Part shown: in pieces, positions 1 through 8,410 of the stretch | Layout of the letters: every line of letters begins with the position of its first letter | Numbering within the stretch: the stretch's first letter is position 1 | DNA from: Roseiarcus sp963820095 | GTDB lineage: Bacteria > Pseudomonadota > Alphaproteobacteria > Rhizobiales > Beijerinckiaceae | Length of the DNA stretch: 64,000 bases | Reading direction: 5' to 3' | Assembly: GCA_963820095.1 (NCBI GenBank) | Contig: CAWFZA010000022.1 | Coordinates: forward strand, 62,001-126,000 | Made by a program: the position numbers and the translations under genes | Notes under the pieces: generated by a model | Databases searched by the model: none | What the model was told of the DNA's origin: nothing | The model's input: only the letters and a program-made list of their open reading frames with translations

Positions 1-385
1 CGACGACGCCGCGAATCTCGCCGCGCTTGTAGAAGATGGCGTCCATCACCTCGGGGACGCCATGACCCTTGGCTTCCGGCGCGAAGCGCTCGACCAGATA
101 GACGACCAGGAGGCCGCCGAGGATCGGCGAGAGTATGACCCAGTTTCCCCACCGGCTAGGACCTTCCAGGATATTGGCGTCGTAGGCGACCTTGAACACG
201 CCATTGATCATGAGGTTATGGATCAAACCGATGAGCGACCGCAGCGCGACCGCGCCAATGCCGGTCATGATCCCGACCCCCAGGGCCAAAAGGCAGAGCG
301 TAAGCAGGCTGACCCGCCTTTCCTCCCGGTCGGGGGCTGAAATGGGCGCAGATGAAATCACGCTCTCGGCGGTCGTTGACGACAT
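1..385 (-). CDS. ClC-family chloride channel/transporter, N-terminal part (runs off the window)
   Basis: Reading leftward from an ATG at 385, the frame stays open to base 1 and gives about 128 residues. After a short polar leader (MSSTTAESVISSAP) come a first hydrophobic helix (LLTLCLLALGVGIMTGIGAV) and a second one (WVILSPILGGLLVVYLVERF). These are followed by GHGVPEVMDAI, matching the conserved G(K/S)GxPEV ion-pathway motif of ClC channels and H+/Cl- exchangers of the inner membrane. The C-terminal two thirds lie outside the window, so gating residues and any CBS domains cannot be judged. The call rests on the GxGxPEV motif placed after two membrane segments. Confidence 0.8.
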   Translation of the reverse strand, partial: MSSTTAESVISSAPISAPDREERRVSLLTLCLLALGVGIMTGIGAVALRSLIGLIHNLMINGVFKVAYDANILEGPSRWGNWVILSPILGGLLVVYLVERFAPEAKGHGVPEVMDAIFYKRGEIRGVV

Positions 386-689
386 TTTCCAACTGTTCTT
401 GGGATTAGAATCGGGCGAGGAGAGCCGCCCGGCCGGTTCTCGCAGCAAACGCCGTCGCGTTGCAATAAGTTCAGATTAAGGCGCCTACGATGCACGCCCC
501 AAGGGCTCAGTTTGAGTTCAATCTTTTGCTCTGCGCCCCGGTTCACCGAGACGCTGGCGATCGGGCTTGGCGCCTCATTGTCTGCCCATGCCCAAACATC
601 ATTGAGGCTCGCGAAAGCGCCCCACACGATTTAGCACAACCAAACAGTGCGGCTATCGCCATCCCCGTTACGCCTGAACGGCCGATTTC
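386..689. other. Intergenic stretch without a recognisable gene
   Basis: Gap between the divergently transcribed ClC gene and the PEP-CTERM gene. Only short overlapping frames on both strands with no domain-like sequence. The promoter for the rightward gene begins at 690. Confidence 0.6.
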
Positions 690-717
690 TTGACGGCTCG
701 GGAAAAAGTGTTATAAT
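690..717 (+). promoter_or_regulatory. Sigma70-type promoter of the PEPxxWA-CTERM gene
   Basis: TTGACG at 690-695 and a perfect TATAAT at 712-717 are separated by 16 bp. The start codon at 778 follows about 60 bases later with an AGGGAG ribosome site ahead of it. It is one of the best consensus promoters visible in the window, so the surface protein is probably expressed by the housekeeping sigma factor. Confidence 0.75.
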
Positions 718-777
718 TAAGGCGGGAGGATCAGTATCACAAAAAATTTACCGAAAATTAGCTCAGGGAGAGACGCC

Positions 778-1701
778 ATGACGTCGCTAGCAAAAGCGTT
801 CGTGATTTCTGCCCTCTCGACATTGTCCGCTTCGGCTGCCTGGGCGGGAGGCGGGGGACCGCCATGCCAACCCGGTGAGCAGCGATCAGGCTTCGTCAGG
901 GAAAGCTCGCCTCAGCCGAACACCTCATTTATCGTCCATATGACGCTGCCGAACGGAAAACCGGCGGGAAATCCCATCATGCTTCCCGGCCACAATGTCC
1001 CGGGAGATGGATCGGTCGCAAGCCAATCGATCAACCAGCCGGGCGTGCCGGGCAATGTGAACGTCCCGGGGGCCTGCGATGTGTGGAACGAGACGATCCT
1101 GAATCAGCCCGGCAATGGGAACGGGGGCGCCGGTCCAGGCGTGGGGGTCGGAGGCAGCGGCGTCGGAGGTGACGGTCCCACCCCCACGACGCCGCAATCG
1201 AGTTTGCAGATTGAGGCTTTTCTCCTGGACCCGGCCAGCCAAAAGTACATTCTGTACAACGTGTTCACGGCAGTGAACCTTAACGTGCCGAACGGAGACA
1301 CGTTGGTGATTCCGGACCTGTATGCGGCGGACCAGACGGGCGCGCTGATAAACCAGGAGCTTTACGGTCTGGTCGATCTATTCACCTATATGGCCAACGC
1401 GACCTGCTCGGGCGGCGTGTGCGAGGAGCCGTTCACTCCGGGCCAAACGTTTGTAGCGGTTAACGGCGATGTTGCCGGTCTTCCTGGCATATTCCTGAGC
1501 AACAACCCCTGGACATTCACCCCCGATGACGGGTTCGTCGATCCGGGGAACTATTCGGGCCAGGTCATAGCCGTGACACAGCACATCTTCCCCTCGGTTC
1601 CAGAGCCCGCGACGTGGGCAATGATGCTCATCGGCTTTACCGCGCTGGGATACGCCGGGTACAGCCGCGCCGGCGCCCGTCGGCTAGCTCTCGCGGCGTA
1701 A
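778..1701 (+). CDS. PEPxxWA-CTERM sorting-domain exported protein
   Basis: 307-residue exported protein. A Sec signal peptide covers residues 1 to about 23 (ends SASAAWA|GGGG). A Gly-rich linker lies near residues 110-135. The C-terminus is a complete PEP-CTERM tail: PEPATWAMM, a hydrophobic helix (LIGFTALGYAGY) and a basic end (SRAGARR). Proteins with this tail are processed by exosortase-type membrane enzymes and placed on the cell surface or in the exopolysaccharide matrix. The middle region matches nothing I recognise. It has its own promoter (690-717) and terminator (1725-1752), so it is a monocistronic unit. No exosortase gene is in the window. Confidence 0.85.
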   Translation: MTSLAKAFVISALSTLSASAAWAGGGGPPCQPGEQRSGFVRESSPQPNTSFIVHMTLPNGKPAGNPIMLPGHNVPGDGSVASQSINQPGVPGNVNVPGACDVWNETILNQPGNGNGGAGPGVGVGGSGVGGDGPTPTTPQSSLQIEAFLLDPASQKYILYNVFTAVNLNVPNGDTLVIPDLYAADQTGALINQELYGLVDLFTYMANATCSGGVCEEPFTPGQTFVAVNGDVAGLPGIFLSNNPWTFTPDDGFVDPGNYSGQVIAVTQHIFPSVPEPATWAMMLIGFTALGYAGYSRAGARRLALAA

Positions 1702-1724
1702 GGCGAACCCAAGGGGTTTCATGG

Positions 1725-1752
1725 AGGCCGCCAGCGAAGCGGCCTTTTCTTT
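1725..1752 (+). terminator. Rho-independent terminator after the PEP-CTERM gene
   Basis: Perfect 7-bp stem AGGCCGC (1725-1731) and GCGGCCT (1739-1745) around the loop CAGCGAA, followed by TTTTCTTT. It lies 24 bp after the stop codon. Confidence 0.8.
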
Positions 1753-1782
1753 GTGCAACCAACGCCGCAGACGCCATCCGGC

Positions 1783-2016
1783 TTTAAGCCTTTCGTCGTT
1801 GAGGCGTCGCGAAAGCCGGCGCTTCGTAGGCGGGACGCGCCGGCAAGAGCCCCGGCGCGCCTCAAGGACCGGCACGAGGAGCTGCAGAACCGCTCGGTCG
1901 ACAGCGCCGCCGAGCATGCGAAGCTGTAGCTCGATCGCCTGGCGCCCGCGGCGCAGCTCGGGGCCGAGGCGATCGCGGCGGGCGAGATTTCGGCGATCAA
2001 CCCCTACCTAGGCTAG
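1783..2016 (+). pseudogene. Decayed coding remnant with an internal stop
   Basis: One frame reads like a normal protein (RHEELQNRSVDSAAEHAKL, then a TAG at 1927-1929, then LDRLAPAAQLGAEAIAAGEI) and ends SAINPYLG-stop at 2014-2016. It has no start codon or ribosome site. The Ala/Glu-rich helical pattern and third-position G/C bias look like real coding sequence that has lost function. I do not recognise the family with certainty. It sits directly after a strong terminator, in the 350-bp gap before the next gene. Confidence 0.45.
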
Positions 2017-2048
2017 GCGCTCGTTCGTGCTGCTACGCACGGCAACGC

Positions 2049-2735
2049 TCACTTGGGTGATTCGGCGCCATCCGAAGAAACTTCCGCCGACAGCCCCGCC
2101 TCATCCCCAACTTGCCCGAAGGGCTTGGACGCGTCCGAAGGAGGCGGCCCCGATTGCGGCGAAGGGCTTGGCGTTGGCGCTACCCGGGTTCGCATCGTCA
2201 GCGCGCCGAACAGCGCGTCAGCGTCAATGGAGAGGGGGAGGCCGCGACGGGCGGCTATATCGCCGGAAGGCGGCCCAAAAAAGTCGTAGCTGGCCCACAG
2301 AAAGTCGCTGAGGTGGCTGGTGAACGAGGGGGCAAACAGGAAAAAGGGCGCGCGGGCGGAGTGCGGAACGTCGATGACGTCCGCGAAAAAGTCATAAGGC
2401 GAAACGCCGCCAGTGTCAGGAGTTCGCGCCGCTACGGCCGAGATTGGCGACGGCAAGCCGCTGACCAGAATCGGGGGCAAGGTCTTCGGGTCAAAGGTCA
2501 GATCGGAAGGAACGTTGTTCGCAGCGTCTGCGCGCCCTCCTCCGAATAGGGAGAGAGTGATTGCAGAATCTGGATCGTCGTCATCGGCAGTGGCGTCGTC
2601 CGTCGTGGGGAGAACACAACTCGCGGAGCATTCATCCATATCGATAGGTCGGACGTCGGCGCATGCGCCGTTCACCGCCGCCATCGCTGTCAGCGCCGCG
2701 CCAACGCCAAGCGCCCATCGTGGGCGACCCCACAC
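2049..2735 (-). CDS. Hypothetical exported protein, Pro/Ser-rich C-terminus
   Basis: 228 residues from a GTG start preceded by AAGGA. The N-terminus (RWALGVGAALTAMAAVNGAC, then ADVRP) is a typical Sec signal peptide. The mature part has an acidic run (TTDDATADDDDPDSA), a segment FFLFAPSFTSHLSDFLWASY rich in aromatics, and a low-complexity end (APTPSPSPQSGPPPSD). No known domain, catalytic motif or membrane anchor was recognised. It is probably an orphan periplasmic or secreted protein. The start is reasonable because the signal peptide begins immediately. Confidence 0.55.
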   Translation of the reverse strand: MWGRPRWALGVGAALTAMAAVNGACADVRPIDMDECSASCVLPTTDDATADDDDPDSAITLSLFGGGRADAANNVPSDLTFDPKTLPPILVSGLPSPISAVAARTPDTGGVSPYDFFADVIDVPHSARAPFFLFAPSFTSHLSDFLWASYDFFGPPSGDIAARRGLPLSIDADALFGALTMRTRVAPTPSPSPQSGPPPSDASKPFGQVGDEAGLSAEVSSDGAESPK

Positions 2736-2855
2736 TTTGCTTAATCCTTAAGTTACGGCCGCTGCATGGGAGTCATTAGGAAGGTAAGGGCGAAGGACTG
2801 TCAATGCGCGCGAGACGGAAGAACGGAAAGAGCCAAAGCTTCTAGCACATGATCG

Positions 2856-3464
2856 CTACAAAGACTGGTTAAGCACTCCCTTTAGGAAGCGGGCGATCGC
2901 GCTCAGCATGCTGGCGTCCACTTCCTCCTGGCTCGATCCCAGAGCTTTCAAGGTCGTCGTCGAGACGATGAGCGAGTGGTCGCCTCCCTCAACGACATAC
3001 AGTGTCGAGGGCGCATTCATCCGCCGCCGCACGCTCTCGAGCAGGTCGAGCGGACAGAGGGGATCGCGTGTTCCCTGCGCGAATAGGATCGGGACTTTGA
3101 GCTCGAGCAGAACCTGATCGCGGAGCTTCGACCGGTCGCCAGCGCTACAGAGAGGGTAGCCGAAGCAGATCACGGCTTGGGCCGGATCGGCCAGGGCGAC
3201 ATGGCAGCCGACACGGCCGCCCATGCTTTTGCCAGCGAGCACGATCGGACCCTCATGCTTTGCGCGAAGCTCGGCAAGCGCCGCCCGATGCGCGGCGATC
3301 AGCTTGGGCAGTGGGTCGGGCCGCCTTCGGCCCTCCGAGGCGTAAGGGTAATCGAACGGCTGGACCGCGCCGATCGTCCCCAAGCGCCCCGCCAAAGTCC
3401 GCATTCGCGGATGCGAGGACGGGGCGCCGGCGCCGGGCGCGAGCAGAAAGGCGAGACCGGGCAT
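2856..3464 (-). CDS. Alpha/beta hydrolase-fold protein (KANL3/Tex30-like)
   Basis: 202 residues from the ATG at 3464 (MPGLAFLLAPGAGAPSSHPR). The frame is open further upstream, but that extension overlaps the GntR remnant and lacks domain sequence. The oxyanion-side strand is LAFLLAPGAGAPSSHPRM, and the nucleophile elbow is LAGKSMGGRVGCH, so Ser in GKSMGG is the likely catalytic residue. ILFAQGTRDPLCP carries the acid Asp and EGGDHSLIV the catalytic His. This matches small dienelactone-hydrolase-like esterases, and the substrate is unknown. The gene stands alone on the minus strand. Confidence 0.75.
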   Translation of the reverse strand: MPGLAFLLAPGAGAPSSHPRMRTLAGRLGTIGAVQPFDYPYASEGRRRPDPLPKLIAAHRAALAELRAKHEGPIVLAGKSMGGRVGCHVALADPAQAVICFGYPLCSAGDRSKLRDQVLLELKVPILFAQGTRDPLCPLDLLESVRRRMNAPSTLYVVEGGDHSLIVSTTTLKALGSSQEEVDASMLSAIARFLKGVLNQSL

Positions 3465-3474
3465 GAGCGCCAGT

Positions 3475-3800
3475 CTAGAGGTTCGGGGAAACGGCGCCAG
3501 ATGCAGGCACGGCGCTTCGGCAGGCTTGCTGCGACTGGAGCAGGCGATCGCGATCCTCTTCATTCGCACGGCGAGCGGCAAGCCTCACGGCCATGCCCTC
3601 AAGCTCAGCCATCATTTCAGACATCTCGACGACCTGCTCGGCTGAAGGGCTGCGACAACCGTTCCCCGTCGCGGCCGCGACACAACGAGGCCGCGAGCGG
3701 CGAGCTGCAGGAGAGCTTCTCTCGCTGGGGTTCGCGAAACTCGGTAACGGGCGGCAAGCGTTGCAATTCCGGACGATACCGATGACAGGGTGTTCCTCAC
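3475..3800 (-). pseudogene. Truncated GntR/FadR-type transcriptional regulator
   Basis: The first part reads as a winged-helix DNA-binding domain (RYRVSRTPAREALLQLAARG, then LVVSRPRRGTVV). The frame then changes near 3650 and continues as the start of an FCD ligand domain (AEQVVEMSEMMAELEGMAVR). It stops after about 100 residues where an intact GntR/FadR regulator has roughly 220. The frame change needs one added base, opposite in sign to all other frame breaks in this window, and most of the effector domain is absent. This is therefore a genuine remnant. It lies just downstream of the 3' end of the tRNA-Glu gene. Confidence 0.7.
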
Positions 3801-3903
3801 GCTGCGGCGATCTGCCGATCGGCGACGCCAACGCCATCGTCAAGGAAATGGTTAGACAGAAGTTGGACAGACAGTCCGGAGCGTCAGCTAACCTTGAGAT
3901 GTT

Positions 3904-3979
3904 TGGCGCGCCCAACGGGGATCGAACCCGTGTTTCCGCCGTGAAAGGGCGGCGTCCTGGACCGCTAGACGATGGGCGC
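3904..3979 (-). tRNA. tRNA-Glu (anticodon TTC)
   Basis: Reading leftward from 3979: acceptor GCGCCCA, D-arm with TAGCGGTCCAGGA, anticodon stem-loop CCGCCCTTTCACGGCGG with TTC in the loop, T-arm ACGGGTTCGATCCCCGT, matching acceptor TGGGCGC, discriminator G, and an encoded CCA at 3906-3904. All four stems pair. It decodes GAA (and GAG by wobble). Confidence 0.95.
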
Positions 3980-4091
3980 GGGCTCATGAGGAATCCGGTT
4001 CCGCCGGATCGGCGCGATGCTATAAGGTCGGCCGCTCTCGCTGGCAAGCCTGACCGCGGCCTCTTAAGACCAAGCAACCCGGAGGAAAACA

Positions 4092-5063
4092 ATGCGCGCC
4101 ATCCGAATAGACAAGCCGGGCGGCCCGGAGGTCATGCGCCTTGAGGAGGTCGAACTGCCGCCGCCGGGGAAGGGCGAGGTCAGGCTGCGCCAGCATGCGA
4201 TCGGGATCAACTTCATCGACATCTATCATCGCTCAGGTTTTTATCCGCCGGCGAAGACGCCGTTCACGCCGGGGTCTGAAGGCGCGGGCGAGGTGATCGA
4301 AGTCGGTCCGTCGGTCGAGGGATTGAAGCCCGGCGACCGCGTGGCTTACGCCGGCTCGCTGGGCGCCTACGCCGAAGAGCGCAACATCGAAGCCAGGTTC
4401 CTGTTCAAGCTGCCGCGATCCATTTCGTATGAGACGGCCGCGGCGATGATGCTCAAGGGTCTCACGGCGCAATATCTGGTGCGCCAGACCTACCGGGTCA
4501 AAGAGGGCGACACGATCCTGGTCCATGCCGCCGCCGGCGGGGTGGGCCTGATCCTGTGCCAATGGGGCAAAGCGCTTGGCGCGACGGTGATCGGCTGCGT
4601 CGGGACCACGGAGAAGGCCGCGATCGCCAAGAAGTCGGGCGCCAAGCATACGATCCTCTACCGCGAGGAGGATTTCGCCAAGCGGGTGGACGAAATCACC
4701 AAGGGGGCGAAATGCAATGTGGTCTATGACGGGGTGGGCAAGGCGACCTTCCCGGCCTCGCTCGACTGCCTGCGGCCGTTTGGCGTGTTCGCCAGCTTCG
4801 GCTCCGCCTCGGGCGCCGTGGAGGCGTTCAACATCAGCCTTTTGGCGCAAAAGGGCTCGTTGTTCGCCACCCGGCCGACCTTGACCACGTTCATGGCGGA
4901 TCGGGCGCGGGCTGAGAAAATGGCGCGCGATCTGTTCGGCGTCGTGGGCCGCGGCGAGGTCAAGATCCGGATTGGCGGGAAGTGGCCTCTGGCGGAAGCG
5001 GCCCAGGCCCACATCGCGCTCGAGAAGCGCGAAACGACGGGCTCGCTTCTTCTCATTCCGTAA
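4092..5063 (+). CDS. qor: NADPH:quinone oxidoreductase, zinc-free MDR family
   Basis: 323 residues, the usual length for the single-electron quinone reductase (zeta-crystallin) group of medium-chain dehydrogenases. It begins MRAIRIDKPGGPEVMRLEEV and has the family segments GINFIDIYHRSGFY and PFTPGSEGAGEV. The NADPH-binding glycine motif is HAAAGGVGLILCQWGKALGA near residues 150-165. The catalytic-zinc cysteines of alcohol dehydrogenases are absent. An excellent ribosome site, GGAGG, lies 7 bases before the ATG. It is cytosolic and reduces quinones with NADPH. It precedes lepB by about 130 bp and may or may not be cotranscribed. Confidence 0.9.
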   Translation: MRAIRIDKPGGPEVMRLEEVELPPPGKGEVRLRQHAIGINFIDIYHRSGFYPPAKTPFTPGSEGAGEVIEVGPSVEGLKPGDRVAYAGSLGAYAEERNIEARFLFKLPRSISYETAAAMMLKGLTAQYLVRQTYRVKEGDTILVHAAAGGVGLILCQWGKALGATVIGCVGTTEKAAIAKKSGAKHTILYREEDFAKRVDEITKGAKCNVVYDGVGKATFPASLDCLRPFGVFASFGSASGAVEAFNISLLAQKGSLFATRPTLTTFMADRARAEKMARDLFGVVGRGEVKIRIGGKWPLAEAAQAHIALEKRETTGSLLLIP

Positions 5064-5195
5064 ACTCGGGCCACGGCCTTTCTTGCGCCAAGTTTCGGCG
5101 TCACCAGCCGAAGCTTGGCGTAAGCTGCCCACCTTTGTATATGAGACCGGGCCGTCCGAAGCCGCCAATCTTCGGATGAATCAAGTAAGGGCGTA

Positions 5196-6008
5196 TTGAG
5201 CCGAATGATCGAACCGACCGTAAAATCCGCCGACGTCGCCGTCTCGCCCGCCAAGAAGGAGGAGGGCTGGTGGGAAACCGTCAAGGTCATCATCGAGGCG
5301 CTTTTGATCGCGCTCGTGGTGCGCACGGTCTTGTTTCAGCCGTTCAACATTCCCTCCGGGTCGCTGATCCCGACGCTGCTGGTGGGCGATTATCTGTTCG
5401 TCTCCAAATACGCCTACGGCTATTCCCATTTCTCGCTGCCGAGCTTTCTCGATCTTGACCCCTCGGCGATGCCCGGCCGCATCTTCGCTTCCCAGCCCAA
5501 GCGCGGCGATGTCATCGTGTTCAAGCTGCCGAGCGACGGCCAGACCGACTACATCAAGCGGCTGATCGGCCTGCCAGGCGACAAGATCCAGGTCACCCAT
5601 GGGCGTCTCATCATCAATGGCGAGATGGTCCCGCGCGAGCCGATCCAGCCTTTTCTCACGGTTAACCATTTCAACAAGCCGATGGAGGCTCCGCAATATC
5701 TGGAAACGCTTCCTGGCGGCGTCCAACACAAGATCATCCAGATCGACGGCGACGATGGGACCTTCGACAACACCAAGGTCTATGAAGTGCCGCCGGGCCA
5801 CTATTTCATGATGGGCGACAATCGGGACAATTCGAGCGATTCCAGGCTTTCCGGGGATCAGGGCGGGGTGGGCTATGTGCCGTTCGAGAACCTGATCGGC
5901 AGGGCCGAAATCATCTTCTTCTCGATCGACGAGGGCACGCCGGCCTGGGAGGTGTGGCGCTGGCCATGGACGGTGCGCTGGGACCGCATTTTCGAGCGGG
6001 TGCGGTAA
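5196..6008 (+). CDS. lepB: Signal peptidase I
   Basis: 270 residues. A cytosolic leader is followed by one membrane segment (VIIEALLIALVVRTVLFQPF). Box B IPSGSLIPTLLVGD holds the nucleophilic Ser, YIKRLIGLPGD the general-base Lys, and GDNRDNSSDSR is the conserved box E. The enzyme cleaves signal peptides of exported proteins at the outer face of the inner membrane. The residue after the catalytic Ser-containing triplet is Leu where most homologues have Met (SGSM). The TTG at 5196 is preferred because TAAGGG lies 4 bases upstream; the in-frame ATG at 5205 is poorly placed. It heads the lepB-rnc-era group typical of alphaproteobacteria. Confidence 0.92.
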   Translation: MSRMIEPTVKSADVAVSPAKKEEGWWETVKVIIEALLIALVVRTVLFQPFNIPSGSLIPTLLVGDYLFVSKYAYGYSHFSLPSFLDLDPSAMPGRIFASQPKRGDVIVFKLPSDGQTDYIKRLIGLPGDKIQVTHGRLIINGEMVPREPIQPFLTVNHFNKPMEAPQYLETLPGGVQHKIIQIDGDDGTFDNTKVYEVPPGHYFMMGDNRDNSSDSRLSGDQGGVGYVPFENLIGRAEIIFFSIDEGTPAWEVWRWPWTVRWDRIFERVR

Positions 6009-6127
6009 ACGCCCGCGAACGGGCTCCCGCGAGCGGCCCGAAGGCGATATAGTCGCGCAGCGGTCTTTCCCTCCTTCCTGCCTGTCAAACGGCGGCGCCA
6101 AGGCACGGCTCCTCGATCGGTTGGGCA

Positions 6128-6829
6128 ATGAACAAACATCCGCGCGCCGAATTGTCCGACCTGGAGTCCCGCCTCGGTCACCGCTTTCGCGATCCCCGGC
6201 TGGCGGCGCTCGCCCTCACTCATCTTTCGGCGCAGAATTCCGGCGGGCAGGGCCGGGCGCAATCCTATCAGCGGCTCGAGTTCTTGGGCGATCGGGTGCT
6301 TGGCGTCGTGATCGCGAGCCGGCTCTACCAAGCCTTTCCGAAGGCCAGCGAGGGCGAATTGTCGATGCGCTTCGCCAAGCTGGTGCGGCGCGAAACCTGC
6401 GCCGAGATCGCCACCCAATGGGACGTCGGGCCGCATGTCGCGCTGGGCTTGGGCGAAGCGCGAGGGGGCGGGCGCAAGAAGGCCGCCATCCTTGCGGACG
6501 TGTGCGAATCCCTGATCGGGGCGGTGTTTGTCGACGGCGGCTTCGCCGCGGCCGAGGCGGTCGTCCTCGGCGCCTGGGGCGAGCGCATCACCGCCGAGGC
6601 GGAGCCCGCCCGCGACGCCAAGACGGCGGTGCAGGAATGGGCCCAGTCGCGCGCGCTCGCTCCGCCCCGATACGAGGAGGTCGAGCGTAGCGGACCGGCG
6701 CACGCTCCCCATTTCGTCATGCGGGTCACGCTCGACGGCTTCGAGCCGGAAGTCGGCGCCGCGAGCTCCAAGCGGGCCGCGGAACAGGCGGCGGCGCAGG
6801 CCTTTCTCGACCGCTGGGGCGCGACATGA
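6128..6829 (+). CDS. rnc: Ribonuclease III
   Basis: 233 residues. The RNase III signature QRLEFLGDRVLG (near residues 55-66) and DVCESLIGAVFVDGG supply the metal-binding Glu and Asp of the catalytic valley. The C-terminus from about residue 160 is a double-stranded-RNA-binding domain ending SSKRAAEQAAAQAFLDRW. It processes rRNA precursors and structured RNAs as a dimer. It overlaps era by 4 bases (ATGA), which indicates translational coupling. Confidence 0.96.
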   Translation: MNKHPRAELSDLESRLGHRFRDPRLAALALTHLSAQNSGGQGRAQSYQRLEFLGDRVLGVVIASRLYQAFPKASEGELSMRFAKLVRRETCAEIATQWDVGPHVALGLGEARGGGRKKAAILADVCESLIGAVFVDGGFAAAEAVVLGAWGERITAEAEPARDAKTAVQEWAQSRALAPPRYEEVERSGPAHAPHFVMRVTLDGFEPEVGAASSKRAAEQAAAQAFLDRWGAT

Positions 6830-7740
6830 GCGAGACCCGCTGCGGCTTCGTCGCGATCATCGGCGCGCCCAACGCCGGCAAATCGACCCTGATCAACGCG
6901 CTCATCGGCGAGAAGGTCTCGATCGTCACCCGCAAGGCGCAGACCACCCGGTCGACGGTGCGCGGCGTGCTGACCCGAGGCCAGGCGCAGATCGTGTTCG
7001 TCGACACGCCGGGCGTGTTCGCGCCGAAGCGCCGCCTCGACCGGGCGATGGTCGCCTCCGCCTGGGGCGCCGCGGCCGACGCCGACGCGCTCATGCTCCT
7101 CATCGACGCCCGCAAGGAGGCGGGAGAAACGGGCCTGACCGAAGAGACGCAATCGATCCTCTCCGCGCTCGCAGCCGCCCGAAAGCCGCGGCTCGCAATC
7201 CTCAACAAGATCGACCTCGTCGAGCGGCCGAAGCTGCTTGAGCTTGCGGCCCGGCTCAACGCGGCGCTCGCCTTCGACGAGACCTTCATGGTCAGCGCGA
7301 CGACCGGCGACGGGCTCGACCGGCTGATCGAGCGGCTCACGGCGATCATCCCCGCCGGTCCCTGGCTCTACCCCGAGGACCAGATCGCGGAGGCGCCGAT
7401 CCGCTCGCTCGCGGCCGAGATCACCCGCGAGAAACTGATCGAGCGGCTGCACGACGAACTGCCCTACCAGGCGACGGTCGAGACCGACGAGTGGAAGGAC
7501 CAGCCCGATGGCTCGGCCCGCATCGAGCAGACGATCTTCGTCAGCCGCGAGAGCCACCGCAAGATCGTGCTGGGCGAGGGCGGGCGCACGATCAAGGCGA
7601 TCGGCACGGCCGCCCGCAAGGACATCACTGAAGCCCATGGCGCGCCCGTGCATCTCTTCCTGCATGTGAAGGTGCGCGAGAAGTGGCTCGACGACCCGGA
7701 GCGCTACCGGGCGATGGGGCTCGACTTCCCCAAGGGGTGA
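6826..7740 (+). CDS. era: GTPase Era, 16S rRNA/30S assembly
   Basis: 304 residues. The GTPase motifs are G1 GAPNAGKST, G3 DTPG and G4 NKID. The RNA-binding KH domain follows, with the signature GEGGRTIKAIGTAARKDI near residues 245-262. Era binds the 3' end of 16S rRNA during small-subunit maturation. The start overlaps the rnc stop. recO, the usual next gene in this neighbourhood, is not present; an AT-rich geneless stretch follows instead. Confidence 0.97.
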   Translation: MSETRCGFVAIIGAPNAGKSTLINALIGEKVSIVTRKAQTTRSTVRGVLTRGQAQIVFVDTPGVFAPKRRLDRAMVASAWGAAADADALMLLIDARKEAGETGLTEETQSILSALAAARKPRLAILNKIDLVERPKLLELAARLNAALAFDETFMVSATTGDGLDRLIERLTAIIPAGPWLYPEDQIAEAPIRSLAAEITREKLIERLHDELPYQATVETDEWKDQPDGSARIEQTIFVSRESHRKIVLGEGGRTIKAIGTAARKDITEAHGAPVHLFLHVKVREKWLDDPERYRAMGLDFPKG

Positions 7741-8410
7741 GACGGCGAGCGGGAGCCGGACCAGACCAGGGCCGGCGCGCGCTTGAGATAAACGCGCGTA
7801 AGCGTCAGTAGATGGTAGTAAACGTCAGTTAATTGGCTTCCTTTTACTGCCGTTTATTTCCTCGAATCGGGACTTTTCAACGGGTTACGGCCGATTGAAA
7901 TAAAATTATAAAATTTCTCCCCCCGCCGCTCCTCCCTCGAGCTGGCGTCCGGCTCGGCGCGTCGGAATTCAACTTCCGCTTTCAAAATCATTTTCGACGG
8001 TCATTGGGCCGAACGAGCCGGCTTCTCCCGGCCGTCGATTTCAACCTAGGGTTTTCGATCCATCCATTAGACTATCCATTGATTTCTGTTTTGACAACCT
8101 AAATTTCGCGGCCATTTCAATTCTCTTCCATATTATCAAATACCTATGGCGATAATCTGCAGCGCCATATACGGACGGCCGCTCCCTCGCGGCCCCGATG
8201 ACGCGCAGGACCCGATCGCCGTCCCCCTATGCCCGCAAACCGAACTCACGAAACAAGACTCGGACCCTATTCTGGAATTCTCTTCCGACCGGAATGACGA
8301 GGCGGCCCCTGCTCCCCAGAAGGGTTCCCGTGAGAGCGGGGAGGGCGCCGGGATTGACAGCGCAACAATCGTCTGACAACTGCTGTATATTCCCCCTGTC
8401 TGGAGACATC
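7741..8410. other. AT-rich stretch without a convincing gene
   Basis: About 670 bp after era. The first 400 bases are clearly poorer in G+C than the surroundings. Short frames exist after 8146, but their peptides are composition-driven and lack ribosome sites. The stretch near 8260-8345 resembles an interspersed intergenic repeat. The notable content is the boxed repeat at 7799-7856. Confidence 0.6.
7799..7856. repeat. Three copies of an 11-bp box TAARCGKCAGT
   Basis: TAAGCGTCAGT at 7799-7809 and TAAACGTCAGT at 7819-7829 are direct copies exactly 20 bp apart. TAAACGGCAGT is read on the opposite strand at 7856-7846. The second and third copies form an inverted repeat with a 16-bp gap. The spacing of two helical turns suggests protein binding. 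Function and binding protein are unknown. Confidence 0.5.

Noticed and set aside
8146..8376. 76-codon plus-strand frame in the gap after era
   Set aside because: The peptide looks composition-driven, overlaps a repeat-like stretch and has no ribosome site.
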